Numbered from the stretch's first letter, positions 25,439 through 35,841 are shown. The stretch: 64,000 bases of DNA from Microbacterium sp. SMR1 (GCF_003289625.1 NZ_QMBN01000001.1:434001-498000); one strand, 5' to 3'. The notes: a model not told the origin generated them from the sequence alone. A program made the numbers and translations.

Positions 25439-25522
25439 CGGGACGATCTTATGTCGGATGCCATGCTACTTTTTGGCCTAGGCCGAACTGCATCCCGAGA
25501 AACGGCCGGATCGGAGCCCATC
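25439..25522. promoter_or_regulatory. divergent pdxR/pdxS control region
   Basis: This 84-bp region separates the MocR-like gene and pdxS. It holds TAAGAT for the regulator (minus strand), a TACTTT box (25467-25472) and a perfect 10-bp palindrome GGCCTAGGCC (25475-25484). It is the expected site for PLP-responsive regulation; the exact operator is not determined. Confidence 0.5.
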
Positions 25523-26419
25523 GTGTCGAACGACCAGACCGTCACCGGATCATCACGCGTCAAGCGCGGCCTCGCAGAGATGCTGAAGGGCGGCGTCATC
25601 ATGGACGTCGTCACCGCCGATCAAGCACGGATCGCGGAGGATGCCGGCGCCGTGGCCGTCATGGCACTCGAGCGCGTCCCCGCCGACATACGCGCCCAGG
25701 GCGGGGTGGCGCGCATGAGCGACCCCGACCTGATCGACGAGATCATCGCGTCGGTATCGATCCCCGTGATGGCGAAGGCCCGCATCGGGCACTTCGTGGA
25801 AGCGCGCGTGCTCCAGGAACTCGGTGTGGACTACATCGACGAGTCCGAAGTGCTGTCGCCGGCCGACTACACGCACCACATCGACAAGTGGGGCTTCACC
25901 GTCCCGTTCGTGTGCGGTGCCACCAACCTCGGCGAGGCTCTGCGCCGCATCACGGAGGGGGCCGCGATGATCCGGTCCAAGGGCGAGGCCGGCACGGGCG
26001 ACGTCTCGGAGGCGACGCGCCACATCCGCACGATCACCGCCGAGATCCGTGCTCTGCAGGCGAAGAGCCCCGACGAGCTGTACGTCGCGGCGAAGGAGCT
26101 CCAGGCGCCGTACGACCTCGTCGCCGAGGTCGCGGCCACCGGCACCCTGCCCGTCGTGCTCTTCACCGCGGGCGGTGTCGCCACCCCTGCCGACGCTGCG
26201 ATGATGATGCAGCTCGGCGCGGACGGCGTCTTCGTGGGTTCCGGCATCTTCAAGTCGGGCGACCCCGCGCGCCGTGCCGCGGCCATCGTGAAGGCGACGA
26301 CCTTCCACGATGACGCCGCCGTCGTCGCCGAGGCCTCGCGCGGACTCGGCGAGGCGATGGTCGGCATCAACGTCTCCGATCTGCCTGCTCCGCACCGTCT
26401 CGCCGATCGCGGCTGGTGA
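25523..26419 (+). CDS. pdxS: pyridoxal 5'-phosphate synthase, synthase subunit
   Basis: A 298-residue TIM-barrel subunit of the DXP-independent PLP synthase. It makes PLP from ribose 5-phosphate, glyceraldehyde 3-phosphate and ammonia supplied by PdxT. The active-site Asp and Lys are D28 (GGVIMDVV) and K85 ([11 protein letters not shown]); the phosphate-binding [11 protein letters not shown] is present with its second lysine. The start is GTG at 25523 with GGAG upstream; the frame is open further back, but that region belongs to the divergent regulator. pdxT follows after 4 bp. Confidence 0.97.
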   Translation: MSNDQTVTGSSRVKRGLAEMLKGGVIMDVVTADQARIAEDAGAVAVMALERVPADIRAQGGVARMSDPDLIDEIIASVSIPVMAKARIGHFVEARVLQELGVDYIDESEVLSPADYTHHIDKWGFTVPFVCGATNLGEALRRITEGAAMIRSKGEAGTGDVSEATRHIRTITAEIRALQAKSPDELYVAAKELQAPYDLVAEVAATGTLPVVLFTAGGVATPADAAMMMQLGADGVFVGSGIFKSGDPARRAAAIVKATTFHDDAAVVAEASRGLGEAMVGINVSDLPAPHRLADRGW

Positions 26420-26423
26420 GTCG

Positions 26424-27035
26424 GTGAACGAAGGGATGCCGCCGCGCGTCGGAGTCCTCGCCCTGCAGGGAGACGTCCGCGAACACCTGCGCGTGCTCAT
26501 GGAGCTCGGCGCGACGGCATCCCTCGTCCGTCGTCCCGGCGACCTGGCGGCGGTGGACGGTCTCGTCCTCCCCGGCGGGGAGTCGAGCGTCATCGACAAG
26601 CTGGCACGCGCGTTCGGGATGCAGCAGCCCATCCGCGACGCGATCACGGCGGGCAAGCCGGTCTACGGCACCTGCGCCGGGCTCATCCTGCTCGCCGACC
26701 GCGTCGACGGGGCGATCGCGGGTCAGGAGACCTTCGGCGGGCTCGATGTGACCGTGCGGCGGAACGCCTTCGGCGGACAGACCGACTCGTTCGAGACGGC
26801 GCTCGCCGTCGCGGGCTGGGACGCGCCCGTCCACGCGGCGTTCATCCGAGCGCCCCTCGTCACCGAGCTCGGGCCGCAGGTGCGGTCGCTCGCGACCCTG
26901 CCGGATGGCGGGGTCGTCGCGGTCGAGCAGGGTCGTCTGCTCGCGACGGCCTTCCACCCGGAGGTCTCGGGCGAGCGCCGCTTCCATGAGAGGTTCCTCG
27001 CGCACGTCCGCGAGGCGCGCGCATCCGCCCGGTAA
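26424..27035 (+). CDS. pdxT: pyridoxal 5'-phosphate synthase, glutaminase subunit
   Basis: A 203-residue class I glutamine amidotransferase that delivers ammonia to PdxS. The start [13 protein letters not shown], the PGGESS motif, the nucleophile in YGTCAGL (C84) and the His-Glu pair in FHPEVSGE give a full catalytic triad. I used the GTG at 26424, 4 bp after the pdxS stop; an ATG at 26436 is also possible and would give 199 residues. yebC follows after 10 bp but has its own leaderless-type promoter. Confidence 0.94.
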   Translation: MNEGMPPRVGVLALQGDVREHLRVLMELGATASLVRRPGDLAAVDGLVLPGGESSVIDKLARAFGMQQPIRDAITAGKPVYGTCAGLILLADRVDGAIAGQETFGGLDVTVRRNAFGGQTDSFETALAVAGWDAPVHAAFIRAPLVTELGPQVRSLATLPDGGVVAVEQGRLLATAFHPEVSGERRFHERFLAHVREARASAR

Positions 27036-27045
27036 GATCGAGCGC

Positions 27046-27807
27046 ATGTCCGGTCACTCCAAATGGGCCACGACCAAGCACAAGAAAGCCGTCGTCGACG
27101 CGCGCCGTGCCAAGTCGTGGGCCAAGCTCATCAAGAACATCGAGGTTGCTGCGAAGCTCGGCGGCCCCGATCTGCAGGGCAACCCCACGCTCTTCGACGC
27201 CGTCCTGAAGGCCAAGAAGACCTCGGTCCCGAAAGACAACATCGACCGCGCGATCAAGCGTGGCGCCGGTATCGGCGGCGAGGCCGTCGAGTACTCCTCG
27301 ATCATGTACGAGGGCTACGGACCGAACGGCGTCGCGTTCCTCATCGAGTGTCTGACCGACAACAAGAACCGCGCCGCGGCCGAGGTCCGCACCGCTCTCA
27401 GTCGTAACGGCGGAACGCTGGCCGACCCGGGCAGCGTCGCTTACAACTTCAGCCGCAAGGGCGTCATCGTCGTCCCGTCCGAGGGCACGACCGAAGACGA
27501 CGTCATGCTCGCCGTCCTCGAGGCGGGGGCGGAAGAGGTCGAGCCGCACGGCGACGGCTTCGGCGTCATCACCGAGGCCTCCGACCTCGTGTCGGTGCGC
27601 AGCGCCCTGCAGGACGCCGGCATCGAGTACGACTCCGCCGACGTCGAGTTCGTCCCCTCGCTCAAGGTGGAGGTCGACGCCGACACCGCCCGCAAGGTGT
27701 TCCGTCTCATCGACGCCCTCGAGGACAGCGACGACGTGCAGAACGTCTACACGAACTTCGACCTCACCCCCGAGGTGCAGGCCGAGCTCGAGAGCGACGA
27801 CGAGTAA
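27046..27807 (+). CDS. yebC: YebC/PmpR-family regulator / translation factor
   Basis: A 253-residue YebC protein of normal length. [21 protein letters not shown] is the invariant N-terminus (first 20 residues shared by the family), followed by [26 protein letters not shown]-type segments. Family members have been described as transcriptional regulators and, more recently, as factors that relieve ribosome stalling on proline-rich stretches. The ATG is 7 nt after TAAGAT (27033-27038), so it can be expressed as a leaderless mRNA within the pdxT-ruvC cluster. A long inverted repeat follows the stop. Confidence 0.96.
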   Translation: MSGHSKWATTKHKKAVVDARRAKSWAKLIKNIEVAAKLGGPDLQGNPTLFDAVLKAKKTSVPKDNIDRAIKRGAGIGGEAVEYSSIMYEGYGPNGVAFLIECLTDNKNRAAAEVRTALSRNGGTLADPGSVAYNFSRKGVIVVPSEGTTEDDVMLAVLEAGAEEVEPHGDGFGVITEASDLVSVRSALQDAGIEYDSADVEFVPSLKVEVDADTARKVFRLIDALEDSDDVQNVYTNFDLTPEVQAELESDDE

Positions 27808-27823
27808 CAGTCCGGGCATCACT

Positions 27824-27877
27824 CGCAGTTCCCGGCATCCAGCGCAGCTCATTCTGCGTCGGATGTCGGGAACTGCG
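27824..27877. repeat. 24-bp inverted repeat between yebC and ruvC
   Basis: Two 24-bp arms (27824-27847 and 27854-27877) match at 21 positions around a CTCATT loop. The arms start CGCAGTTCCCGGCATCC on one side and its near-reverse complement on the other. There is no T-run. It may terminate yebC or be a mobile palindromic unit. Confidence 0.7.
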
Positions 27878-27931
27878 CGTTTCGCGGGTTGTCGCCGCTC
27901 CGCTCGGCTGCGGCAGACGTACCGTGGGGGA

Positions 27932-28501
27932 GTGACCTCTCTGCGCGTGCTCGGTGTCGATCCCGGGCTCACCCGATGCGGAGTCGGCGTCGTCGACGTC
28001 GCCCGCGATCGATCCGCCGCCCTCGTGCATGTCGGGGTCGTCCGATCCGACGTCGAGCTGCCGATCGAGCGGCGGCTCGCGACGATCGCAGCGGGCCTGC
28101 GTGCGGTCATCGCAGAGCACCAGCCTCACGTCGTCGCCGTCGAGCGGGTCTTCGCTCAGCACAACCGGAGCACCGTCATGGGGACGGCGCAGGCGAGCGG
28201 CATCGCGCTGCTCGTCGCCGCGGAGAGCGGCCTCGATGCCGCGACCCACACGCCCTCCGAGGTCAAGGCGGCGATCACCGGCTACGGCTCGGCGGAGAAG
28301 CTGCAGGTGCAGACGATGGTCGCCCGCGTGCTGCGCCTGGACTCGCTGCCCCAGCCCGCGGATGCCGCTGATGCGCTGGCCCTCGCGATCTGCCATGCGT
28401 GGCGACGCGGCGTCGGCGGCCCGGCGTCGTCGTCCGGCACAGCGGCGCTCACTCCGGCGCAGCGGGCGTGGGCGGACGCCGAGCGTCTGGCCCGGCGCTG
28501 A
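27932..28501 (+). CDS. ruvC: Holliday junction resolvase RuvC
   Basis: A 189-residue endonuclease that cleaves Holliday junctions as part of RuvABC. The N-terminus RVLGVDPGLTRCGVGVVD carries the first catalytic Asp. VAVERVFAQHN holds the catalytic Glu, and the C-terminal DAADALALAICHAW holds the last acidic pair. The GTG at 27932 lies 6 nt after TACCGT (27920-27925), again leaderless-like, with a G-rich stretch in between. The C-terminal tail is slightly extended. ruvA and ruvB follow. Confidence 0.96.
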   Translation: MTSLRVLGVDPGLTRCGVGVVDVARDRSAALVHVGVVRSDVELPIERRLATIAAGLRAVIAEHQPHVVAVERVFAQHNRSTVMGTAQASGIALLVAAESGLDAATHTPSEVKAAITGYGSAEKLQVQTMVARVLRLDSLPQPADAADALALAICHAWRRGVGGPASSSGTAALTPAQRAWADAERLARR

Positions 28502-28518
28502 CGCTCCCACCCGGTGGT

Positions 28519-28536
28519 GAGCGACGCGTGTCGCTC
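28519..28536 (+). terminator. short hairpin between ruvC and ruvA
   Basis: GAGCGAC (28519-28525) pairs with GTCGCTC (28530-28536) over a GCGT loop, 18 bp after the ruvC stop. It is a weak terminator or attenuator; ruvA has its own promoter box downstream. Confidence 0.4.
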
Positions 28537-28571
28537 GAACATAGCTGCGAAGCGGCGCCTAGGCTCGGATC

Positions 28572-29189
28572 ATGATCTCCTCCCTGCGCGGCAGCGTGCT
28601 GCACCTCGAGTCCGACAGCGTCGTCATCGACGTCGGCGGGGTCGGGTTCTCGGTCGCCGTGACCCCCGACATCCCGCGCTCGTTCCACGTCGGCGATGAG
28701 ATCGTGCTGCACACGAACCTCGTCGTCCGCGAGGACGCGCTCTCGCTGTTCGGTTTCGAGACGCGCGAGCAGCTCGGAGTCTTCCTGCTGCTCATCGGCG
28801 TGACCGGTGTCGGACCGAAGTCGGCTCTCGGCGTGCTGTCGGCACTGAGCGTCGCTCAGATCGCCGAGGCGGTCACCGCCGAAGACGACGCCCCGTTCCG
28901 ACGGGTGTCGGGCATCGGGCCCAAGACCGCGAAGCTCATCGTGGTACAGCTGGCGGGCAAGCTGCAGGCGGTGCCGTCTGCTCAGCCGGCGTCCGCTCCC
29001 TCGGGGGGAGGGACGCTCGTGGGTCAGGTCGTCGCAGCGCTCGTGGCTCTGGGGTGGAGCGAACGCGTGGCCGCGGATGCCGTCGCGCAGGTCACGGCGG
29101 ATGCTGCGGCCCCCGCGACCGTGCCTGCTCTGCTGAAGCTCGCGCTCGCGCAGCTCGGGCCGGCGCGACCGGAGCAGACCGGTGTCTGA
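28572..29189 (+). CDS. ruvA: Holliday junction branch-migration protein RuvA
   Basis: A 205-residue tetrameric DNA-binding subunit that targets RuvB to Holliday junctions. Domain I is the N-terminal OB fold ([28 protein letters not shown]). Two helix-hairpin-helix motifs follow ([17 protein letters not shown] and [14 protein letters not shown]), and the C-terminal RuvB-binding domain includes [16 protein letters not shown]. The ATG is 6 nt after TAGGCT (28560-28565). The stop overlaps the ruvB start by 8 bp. Confidence 0.97.
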   Translation: MISSLRGSVLHLESDSVVIDVGGVGFSVAVTPDIPRSFHVGDEIVLHTNLVVREDALSLFGFETREQLGVFLLLIGVTGVGPKSALGVLSALSVAQIAEAVTAEDDAPFRRVSGIGPKTAKLIVVQLAGKLQAVPSAQPASAPSGGGTLVGQVVAALVALGWSERVAADAVAQVTADAAAPATVPALLKLALAQLGPARPEQTGV

Positions 29190-30207
29190 CGCGCACGAGC
29201 TCGCCGCCGACGAGACCGAACTGGCCGTCGAGGGGGCACTACGGCCGACCTCGCTCGCGGAGTTCGTCGGACAGCAGAAGGTGCGCGGGCAGCTCGAGCT
29301 GCTTCTGCAGGCGGCCGCGATGCAGGACCGTCCAGCCGACCACATCCTGCTGTCGGGACCTCCCGGTCTCGGGAAGACGACGCTCGCGATGATCGTCGCC
29401 CACGAGAGCGGCCGGCCGCTGCGGATGTCGAGCGGCCCGGCGATCCAGCACGCGGGCGATCTCGCGGCGCTGCTGTCGAGCCTCGTGCCCGGCGAGGTGC
29501 TCTTCATCGACGAGATCCACCGTATGGCGCGCTCGGCGGAGGAGATGCTGTACCTCGCGATGGAGGACTTCCGCATCGACATCATGGTCGGCAAGGGTGC
29601 CGGTGCCACCAGCATCCCTCTCGAGCTGGCCCCGTTCACCCTGGTCGGCGCAACGACCCGGTCGGGCCTCCTGCCCAACCCGCTTCGCGACCGGTTCGGG
29701 TTCACCGCGCACATGGAGTACTACGAGCCGGAGGAGCTCGAACGCGTGATCCAGCGGTCCGCGAGCGTCCTCGCCGTCGACGTCCCGGCCGTCGCACGGG
29801 CCGAGATCGCGCGCCGCTCCCGCGGCACACCGCGCATCGCGAACCGCCTGCTGCGCCGCGTCCGAGACTTCGTCGTGGTGCACGGTGACACGGCGGCGGG
29901 TGCGACGGAGGCGGATGTCGCGGCCGCGCTCGAGCTGTACGACGTCGACGCTATCGGCCTCGATCGGCTCGACCGTGCCGTGCTCGACGCACTCGTGCGC
30001 CGATTCGGCGGTGGGCCCGTCGGGCTCAACACCCTCGCGGTCACGGTCGGGGAGGAAGCGGAGACGATCGAGTCGGTCGTCGAGCCGTACCTCGTCCGCA
30101 TCGGGTTCGTGGGCCGGTCGCCGCGCGGCCGCGTCGCGATGCCCTCGGCCTACCGCCACCTGGGCGTTCCCCGCGCCGACGGGGCGCTCGAGATCGATGA
30201 CCTATAA
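29182..30207 (+). CDS. ruvB: Holliday junction branch-migration ATPase RuvB
   Basis: A 341-residue AAA+ motor that drives branch migration with RuvA. Walker A is GPPGLGKTT (59-67), Walker B is LFIDEIHR (D110, E111), sensor 1 lies in LVGATTRSG, and the arginine-finger region NPLRDRFGF is present. The C-terminal winged helix contains [17 protein letters not shown]. The start is GTG at 29182, inside the end of ruvA. A TATAAT hexamer overlaps its stop codon and may serve yajC. Confidence 0.98.
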   Translation: MSDAHELAADETELAVEGALRPTSLAEFVGQQKVRGQLELLLQAAAMQDRPADHILLSGPPGLGKTTLAMIVAHESGRPLRMSSGPAIQHAGDLAALLSSLVPGEVLFIDEIHRMARSAEEMLYLAMEDFRIDIMVGKGAGATSIPLELAPFTLVGATTRSGLLPNPLRDRFGFTAHMEYYEPEELERVIQRSASVLAVDVPAVARAEIARRSRGTPRIANRLLRRVRDFVVVHGDTAAGATEADVAAALELYDVDAIGLDRLDRAVLDALVRRFGGGPVGLNTLAVTVGEEAETIESVVEPYLVRIGFVGRSPRGRVAMPSAYRHLGVPRADGALEIDDL

Positions 30208-30208
30208 T
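30203..30208 (+). promoter_or_regulatory. TATAAT -10-like box at the ruvB stop
   Basis: A perfect consensus -10 hexamer, unusual in this GC-rich sequence, is formed by the last codon and stop of ruvB. It would give a leader of about 70 nt for yajC-secDF. The -35 region is poor, so this is tentative. Confidence 0.35.
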
Positions 30209-30286
30209 CGCTGAAGGCTTCTCGCCGACGAATCCCGAGGGTGCGCATTCTTCGCGTGCCTACCCGTGAAAGGTGCTCCCACCTCC

Positions 30287-30790
30287 ATGCTCTTCTTCGC
30301 CACCACCCCGGCCGACGCCCCTCCCGCGAATCCGGCGGTGCAGTTCTTCGCCGAGTACGGTCTGCTGATCATCCTCGCGCTGCTCATCGTCTTCATGTTC
30401 TGGAGCCAGCGCCGTCGCGCGCAGCGGATGAAGGCGGAGCAGGCGGAGAAGTCCCGTCAGCTGCTTCCCGGAGCGAAGGTGCTGCTGCAGGGCGGCTTCT
30501 ACGGCACGATCGTCGAGTACGACGGCGAGGACCTCTCGAAGTCGGCTCGCGTCGAGCTCGCGCCCGGCGTCGAGGTCGAGGTGCACAGCCAGGCGATCCT
30601 GCGTGTGGTCGACCCCGCAGAGGGAACGCTCACCGAGGACGAGTACATCGAGGCTGAGGAGCACCACGACGAGTACGTCGCCGATGTCGAGCAGGGTCTG
30701 ATCACCTCGGTCAGCGACGACGCCGCGCGTGATCGCGCCGACGCCGCTTCCGAGGGCGCGGCCGACCGCGACGACAAGCCCCGCGCCTGA
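30287..30790 (+). CDS. yajC: preprotein translocase accessory subunit YajC
   Basis: A 167-residue single-pass membrane protein that associates with SecDF. The N-terminal helix FAEYGLLIILALLIVFMFW is followed by the basic SQRRRAQRMK and the conserved beta-rich core (LLPGAKVLLQGGFYGTIVEY). The C-terminus is an acidic extension of about 60 residues, longer than in enterobacterial YajC but usual for actinobacteria. I chose the ATG at 30287 (MLFFATT) with AAAGG upstream; an in-frame GTG at 30266 would add seven residues. It is followed by secD and secF. Confidence 0.93.
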   Translation: MLFFATTPADAPPANPAVQFFAEYGLLIILALLIVFMFWSQRRRAQRMKAEQAEKSRQLLPGAKVLLQGGFYGTIVEYDGEDLSKSARVELAPGVEVEVHSQAILRVVDPAEGTLTEDEYIEAEEHHDEYVADVEQGLITSVSDDAARDRADAASEGAADRDDKPRA

Positions 30791-30834
30791 CCCGCCGCTG
30801 ACCCGGCGCTCGCTCGACGAAAGCTGACCTCCCC

Positions 30835-32550
30835 GTGGCGACTTCCACACCTGTGCGCCGTGCCTGGCGCGCGCTGACCGGACTCGTGGTCCTGACGGCG
30901 CTCCTGTTCGGTATCAACGCGCTCGGCGTCTATGTGTTCAAGGCGAGTTCGTGGGCTCCGGAGCTCGCACTCGACCTCCAGGGCGGGACGCAGATCATCC
31001 TCGAGGCGCAGTCCGACGGGGCGGCGCCCTCGAGCGAGCAGATGCAGCAGGCGGCGTCCATCATCCGACAGCGCGTCGACGCATCCGGCCTGGTCGAGGC
31101 CGACATCGCCACGCAGGCCGGCAACCAGATCGTCGTTCAGCTTCCGGGCGAGGTCGATGACGAGACCCGTGAGCGTATCGACGCCTCGGCCCAGCTGCAG
31201 TTGCGCGCGGTGCTCTACACCGGCTCACCCGCCACCAGCTTCGTCGGCGACGACGGCAACGAGACGCCGTACCCGACTCCCGATCCCAACCTCCCGGCGA
31301 CCCCGTCGACGACGCCGTCCAATGGCAGCGACCCGGCGTGGATCACCGAGGCGCTGCAGGCTCAGTTCCTCGCCTACGACTGCGCGAATCCGGCGAACGA
31401 CCCCGCGGACGCACCGGCCGATCAGCCGCTCGTCACCTGCGACCGCACCGGGACCGCGAAGTACATCCTCGGCCCGGTCGAGCTCGACGGCTCGTCCATC
31501 GACAACGCCACGAACGGTCTCGAGCAGAGCACCGGTCGCTGGGCCGTGAACATCACGTTCGATCAGCAGGGCACCGAGACGTTCGGCAAGATCAGCCAGC
31601 GACTCTACGGGCAGCAGTCGCCGCTCAACCAGTTCGCCTTCGTGCTCGACGGCGCTGTGCTGTCGGCGCCCTCCATGGATGCCGTCATCCTCACCGGCAA
31701 GCCGTCCATCACGGGCACGTTCGACCAGGACAGCTCGAAGGTGCTCGCCGACCAGCTGAAGTTCGGTGCTCTGCCGCTGAGCTTCGAGGTGCAGAGCACC
31801 AACACGATCTCCGCGACGCTCGGCTCCCAGCAGCTGCAGATCGGTCTCATCGCCGGCCTCATCGGCCTCGCGCTCGTCGCGGTGTACTCGCTCGTCGTAT
31901 ACCGGGCGCTCGGAACCGTCATCATCGCGTCACTGGTGGTCATGGCCGTGCTCACCTACGCGGCGCTCACGATCCTCGCCTGGCGCATGGGCTTCCGGCT
32001 CTCGCTGGCCGGTGTCGCGGGCCTCATCGTGACCATCGGTTTCACCGCAGACTCCTTCATCGTCTACTTCGAACGCATCAGAGACGAGCTGCGCGACGGC
32101 AAGTCGATCACGAGCGCGGTCGAGGACGGCTGGTCCCGTGCCAAGCGGACCATCTTCATCTCGAAGTCGATCAACATCCTCGCCGCGGTCGTGCTGTACA
32201 TCCTGGCCGACTCGACGGTGAAGGGCTTCGCGTTCACCCTCGGGCTCACGACCGCGATCGACATCCTGATCTTCATCCTCTTCACGCATCCCGTGCTGCA
32301 GCTGCTCGTGCGCACGCGGTTCTTCGGGTCGGGGCACAAGCTGTCGGGTCTCGACCCGGACGCGCTGGGCGCCGTGTACCGCGGACGGGCGCAGTTCCGC
32401 GAGCCGGTCGCCGCGGCGGCGAAGACCTCTGCAGGACGCCGCGCAGCGAAGTCGCGTGGTGAGGCCGAACGGCGACAGACGATCGCGGAGCGCAAGCGTG
32501 CTGAACAGGCCGCAGGCGACCAGCGCGATGCGACGGGGGACAAGCACTGA
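30835..32550 (+). CDS. secD: protein translocase subunit SecD
   Basis: A 571-residue SecD with six membrane helices and a large periplasm-side domain; with SecF it uses the proton gradient to promote protein export. The N-terminal helix is followed by the conserved ALDLQGGTQIILEA. A Pro/Thr-rich insertion (about residues 142-165) lies in the P1 domain. The transmembrane block has VAVYSLVVYRALG and the signature ITIGFTADSFIVYFERIRDE-like VTIGFTADSFIVYFERIRDE. The C-terminal 60 residues are highly charged. The start is GTG; the stop overlaps the secF ATG by 1 nt. Confidence 0.97.
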   Translation: MATSTPVRRAWRALTGLVVLTALLFGINALGVYVFKASSWAPELALDLQGGTQIILEAQSDGAAPSSEQMQQAASIIRQRVDASGLVEADIATQAGNQIVVQLPGEVDDETRERIDASAQLQLRAVLYTGSPATSFVGDDGNETPYPTPDPNLPATPSTTPSNGSDPAWITEALQAQFLAYDCANPANDPADAPADQPLVTCDRTGTAKYILGPVELDGSSIDNATNGLEQSTGRWAVNITFDQQGTETFGKISQRLYGQQSPLNQFAFVLDGAVLSAPSMDAVILTGKPSITGTFDQDSSKVLADQLKFGALPLSFEVQSTNTISATLGSQQLQIGLIAGLIGLALVAVYSLVVYRALGTVIIASLVVMAVLTYAALTILAWRMGFRLSLAGVAGLIVTIGFTADSFIVYFERIRDELRDGKSITSAVEDGWSRAKRTIFISKSINILAAVVLYILADSTVKGFAFTLGLTTAIDILIFILFTHPVLQLLVRTRFFGSGHKLSGLDPDALGAVYRGRAQFREPVAAAAKTSAGRRAAKSRGEAERRQTIAERKRAEQAAGDQRDATGDKH

Positions 32551-33539
32551 TGCGTTTCTTCAATCGGTTCGGCAACGACCTCTACACGGGGAAGCTCTCG
32601 TTCCCCTTCGTCGCCCGTCGCACGCTGTGGTTCATCATCGCCGCCGCCCTCGTGCTGGGCTCGGTGCTCGTCCTCGTGGTCAAGCCGCCGCAGTTCTCGA
32701 TCGAGTTCACGGGCGGATCGCAGTTCACCGTCACGAACGTGTCGAACACCGATCAGCTGCTCGCGACCGACGCGGTGCAGGAGGTCGTGCCCGGCGCGAC
32801 GACGAAGGTGACGACGATCGGCGAGGACGCTGTGCGCGTGCAGACCGACCAGATGTCCGACGCCGAGACCCGCGACGTCACGGCGCGACTGGCCGAGGCG
32901 TACGACGTCCCGGCCGCCGAGGTGAGCTCATCGTTCATCGGGCCGAGCTGGGGCCAGGACGTCACCCGACAGTCGCTGTGGGGCCTGGCGATCTTCCTCG
33001 CGCTGACGTTCCTGATCCTGGCGCTGTACTTCCGCACCTGGAAGATGTCCGTCGCCGCCATCATCGGCCTGGTCGACGTGCTCGTCGTGACCGTGGGCGT
33101 CTACTCGCTCTTCGGGTTCGAGATCTCTCCCGCGGCGGTCATCGGCTTCCTCACGATCCTGTCCTACTCGCTGTACGACACCACGGTCGTGTTCGACAAG
33201 GTCCGCGAGAACACGTTCGAAGACGGCGAGAAGTCGGGGCGGACGTTCGGCGAGTCGGTCAACCTGGCGGCCAACCAGACGCTCGTGCGCTCGATCAACA
33301 CGACGATCGTTGCGGCCCTTCCGACCGGTGCGATCCTCTTCATCGGTGCGCTCTGGCTGGGTGCTCAGACCCTCACCGACATCTCGCTGTCGATCTTCGT
33401 CGGAACGCTCGTCGCCGCCTACTCGACGCTGTTCGTCGCGGTGCCGCTGTTCGCCCTGCTGCGCGAGAACGAGCCCGCCATCAAGGCGAACGACACCCGG
33501 GTTCTCGAGTCGCGCGAGCGTGCTTCGGTCGAGGCCTGA
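32550..33539 (+). CDS. secF: protein translocase subunit SecF
   Basis: A 329-residue partner of SecD with six membrane helices. FSIEFTGGSQFTV after the first helix and the helix 4-5 signature SYSLYDTTVVFDKVRENT are diagnostic. The ATG overlaps the secD stop (TGATG), ensuring coupled translation at equal amounts. A relA promoter-like TAGAAT follows at 33556. Confidence 0.98.
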   Translation: MRFFNRFGNDLYTGKLSFPFVARRTLWFIIAAALVLGSVLVLVVKPPQFSIEFTGGSQFTVTNVSNTDQLLATDAVQEVVPGATTKVTTIGEDAVRVQTDQMSDAETRDVTARLAEAYDVPAAEVSSSFIGPSWGQDVTRQSLWGLAIFLALTFLILALYFRTWKMSVAAIIGLVDVLVVTVGVYSLFGFEISPAAVIGFLTILSYSLYDTTVVFDKVRENTFEDGEKSGRTFGESVNLAANQTLVRSINTTIVAALPTGAILFIGALWLGAQTLTDISLSIFVGTLVAAYSTLFVAVPLFALLRENEPAIKANDTRVLESRERASVEA

Positions 33540-33588
33540 GCGCCGCGAGGGCGCGTAGAATCGATGTCTGCATGGCGGAGGTGAGGGT

Positions 33589-35841
33589 ATGACCGAGATC
33601 ACCCCGCCCCCTGCCCAGAGCTCGCTCCGGCGTCTCGTTCCTCGGATCTTCTCCCGCGCTGCGCCGCGGGAGGGGCTGGAGCAACTCGTCCGGACGGTGC
33701 GCGCACATCACCCCAAGGGCGACATCGCGATCATCGATCGCGCTTATCAGACGGCGTCACGGGCGCACGCGCAGCAGAAGCGTCAGAGCGGCGAGCCGTA
33801 CATCACGCATCCGCTCGCCGTAGCCCAGATCCTCGCCGAGCTCGGCCTCGGCCCGAGGGCCATTGCAGCCGCGCTGCTCCACGACACCGTAGAGGACACC
33901 TCATACGGTCTGGACCAGCTGACGGCGGAGTTCGGCGACGAAGTCGCCATGCTCGTCGACGGCGTCACGAAGCTCGACAAGGTCAAGTACGGCGACGCCG
34001 CGCAGGCCGAGACCGTGCGCAAGATGATCGTCGCGATGTCGCGCGACATCCGGGTCCTGCTGATCAAACTGGCCGACCGGCTGCACAACGCGCGTACCTG
34101 GGGCTTCGTGCCGCCGGAGAAAGCGGCGAAGAAGGCGACCGAGACCCTCGAGATCTACGCGCCGCTCGCGCACCGGCTGGGTATCCAGGCCATCAAGAGC
34201 GAGCTCGAAGATCTCTCCTTCGCGGTCCTGCATCCGAAGCTGTACGCCGAGATCGACAGCCTCGTCACCCAGCGCACCCCGCAGCGCGAGCAGTACCTGC
34301 AGACCGTGATCGACGCCGTCGAGACGGATCTCCGTGAGCTCCGCATCCGCGGTCGCGTCATGGGGCGACCGAAGCAGCTCTACTCCGTCTACCAGAAGAT
34401 GGTGGTGCGCGGGCGCGAGTTCGACGACATCTACGACCTCATCGGCATCCGTGTGCTGGTGACGACGGTCCGCGACTGCTACGCCGTGCTCGGCTCGATC
34501 CACGCGCGGTGGACGCCCTTGCCCGGGCGGTTCAAGGACTACATCGCGACCCCGAAGTTCAACCTGTATCAGTCTCTCCACACCACCGTGATCGGACCGG
34601 GTGGTCGCACGGTCGAGATCCAGATCCGCACCCACGAGATGCACCAGCAGGCCGAGTTCGGTGTCGCGGCGCACTGGAAGTACAAGGAGCGGATGGCGGG
34701 CGGCAAGGCCGACGCCAAGGCGATCGACAACGACATGGCGTGGCTCGCCCACATCTCCGACTGGCAGGCCGAGACGGCCGACCCGGGGGAGTTCCTCGAC
34801 TCGCTCCGATTCGAGATCGGCGCGAAGGAGGTCTATGTCTTCACCCCGAAGGGGCGGGTCATCGGCCTGCCGGCGGGGGCCACCCCGGTCGACTTCGCCT
34901 ACGCCGTGCACACCGAGATCGGCCACCGCACGATGGGTGCGAAGGTGAACGGGCGTCTCGTGCCGCTCGAGTCGACCCTTTCCAGCGGCGATGTCGTCGA
35001 GGTGTTCACCTCGAAGAACCCCGACGCCGGCCCGAGCCAGGACTGGCTGACATTCGTCAAGAGCACGCGGGCCCGCAACAAGATCCGCGGCTGGTTCACG
35101 AAGGAGCGGCGCGAAGAGGCCGTCGAGCAGGGCAAGGACGCGATCGCTCGGGCGATGCGACGTCAGAACCTGCCGCTCCAGCGCCTCATGGGGCAGGACG
35201 CGTTCACGGAAGTGGCGCACCAGCTGCGCTACGAGGACGTCACTGCGCTCTACGCGGCTGTGGGCGAGGGACACGTCTCGACGCAGTCGGTGATCGAGAA
35301 GGTCACCGCGCTCGTCCGGGCAGAGGAGGACACCTCCACCGGCCCGATCCAGCTGCCGGCTGTGGGACGGTCGCGCCAGAAGCGCGACAGCGACTCGGGT
35401 GTTCTCGTCCGCGGCGCGCCCGACATCCTCGTGAAGCTCGCGAAGTGCTGCACGCCGGTTCCGGGTGATGAGATCGTCGGCTTCGTCACCCGCGGGAGCG
35501 GCGTGTCGGTGCACCGCTCCGACTGCACGAACGTCGAGTCGCTCATGCGCGATCCGGAACGACTCATCGAGGTGTCGTGGGCGCCGACGACGAAGAGTCT
35601 CTTCCTGGTCCAGATCCAGGTGGAAGCGCTCGACCGTGCCGGGCTCCTCAGCGACGTCACGCGCGTGCTCAGCGAGCACCACGTCAACATCCTCTCCGCG
35701 TCGGTGCAGACCAACAACGATCGGCTCGCACTCAGCAGGTTCGTGTTCGAGATGGGCGACACCGTCCACCTCGACCGCGTGCTGAACGCGGTGCGGCGCA
35801 TCGACGCGGTCTACGACGTGTACCGCGTCACGTCGTCCTGA
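33589..35841 (+). CDS. rel: bifunctional (p)ppGpp synthetase/hydrolase (Rel)
   Basis: A 750-residue RelA/SpoT homologue, the single long RSH typical of actinobacteria. The hydrolase domain is intact ([11 protein letters not shown]98-D99). The synthetase domain has [18 protein letters not shown] and the substrate loop [18 protein letters not shown] (20 or fewer residues). TGS ([14 protein letters not shown]), the zinc-finger region ([12 protein letters not shown]) and a C-terminal ACT domain follow. It makes and degrades (p)ppGpp in the stringent response. A TAGAAT box lies at 33556-33561, with GGAGG upstream of the ATG. The end overlaps the next, convergent gene by 14 bp. Confidence 0.97.
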   Translation: MTEITPPPAQSSLRRLVPRIFSRAAPREGLEQLVRTVRAHHPKGDIAIIDRAYQTASRAHAQQKRQSGEPYITHPLAVAQILAELGLGPRAIAAALLHDTVEDTSYGLDQLTAEFGDEVAMLVDGVTKLDKVKYGDAAQAETVRKMIVAMSRDIRVLLIKLADRLHNARTWGFVPPEKAAKKATETLEIYAPLAHRLGIQAIKSELEDLSFAVLHPKLYAEIDSLVTQRTPQREQYLQTVIDAVETDLRELRIRGRVMGRPKQLYSVYQKMVVRGREFDDIYDLIGIRVLVTTVRDCYAVLGSIHARWTPLPGRFKDYIATPKFNLYQSLHTTVIGPGGRTVEIQIRTHEMHQQAEFGVAAHWKYKERMAGGKADAKAIDNDMAWLAHISDWQAETADPGEFLDSLRFEIGAKEVYVFTPKGRVIGLPAGATPVDFAYAVHTEIGHRTMGAKVNGRLVPLESTLSSGDVVEVFTSKNPDAGPSQDWLTFVKSTRARNKIRGWFTKERREEAVEQGKDAIARAMRRQNLPLQRLMGQDAFTEVAHQLRYEDVTALYAAVGEGHVSTQSVIEKVTALVRAEEDTSTGPIQLPAVGRSRQKRDSDSGVLVRGAPDILVKLAKCCTPVPGDEIVGFVTRGSGVSVHRSDCTNVESLMRDPERLIEVSWAPTTKSLFLVQIQVEALDRAGLLSDVTRVLSEHHVNILSASVQTNNDRLALSRFVFEMGDTVHLDRVLNAVRRIDAVYDVYRVTSS

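Noticed and set aside
25475-25484. Match to the corynebacterial PdxR motif in the pdxR/pdxS gap
   Set aside because: The AAAAAGTAGC stretch resembles it only partly; without alignment to relatives I do not call an operator.
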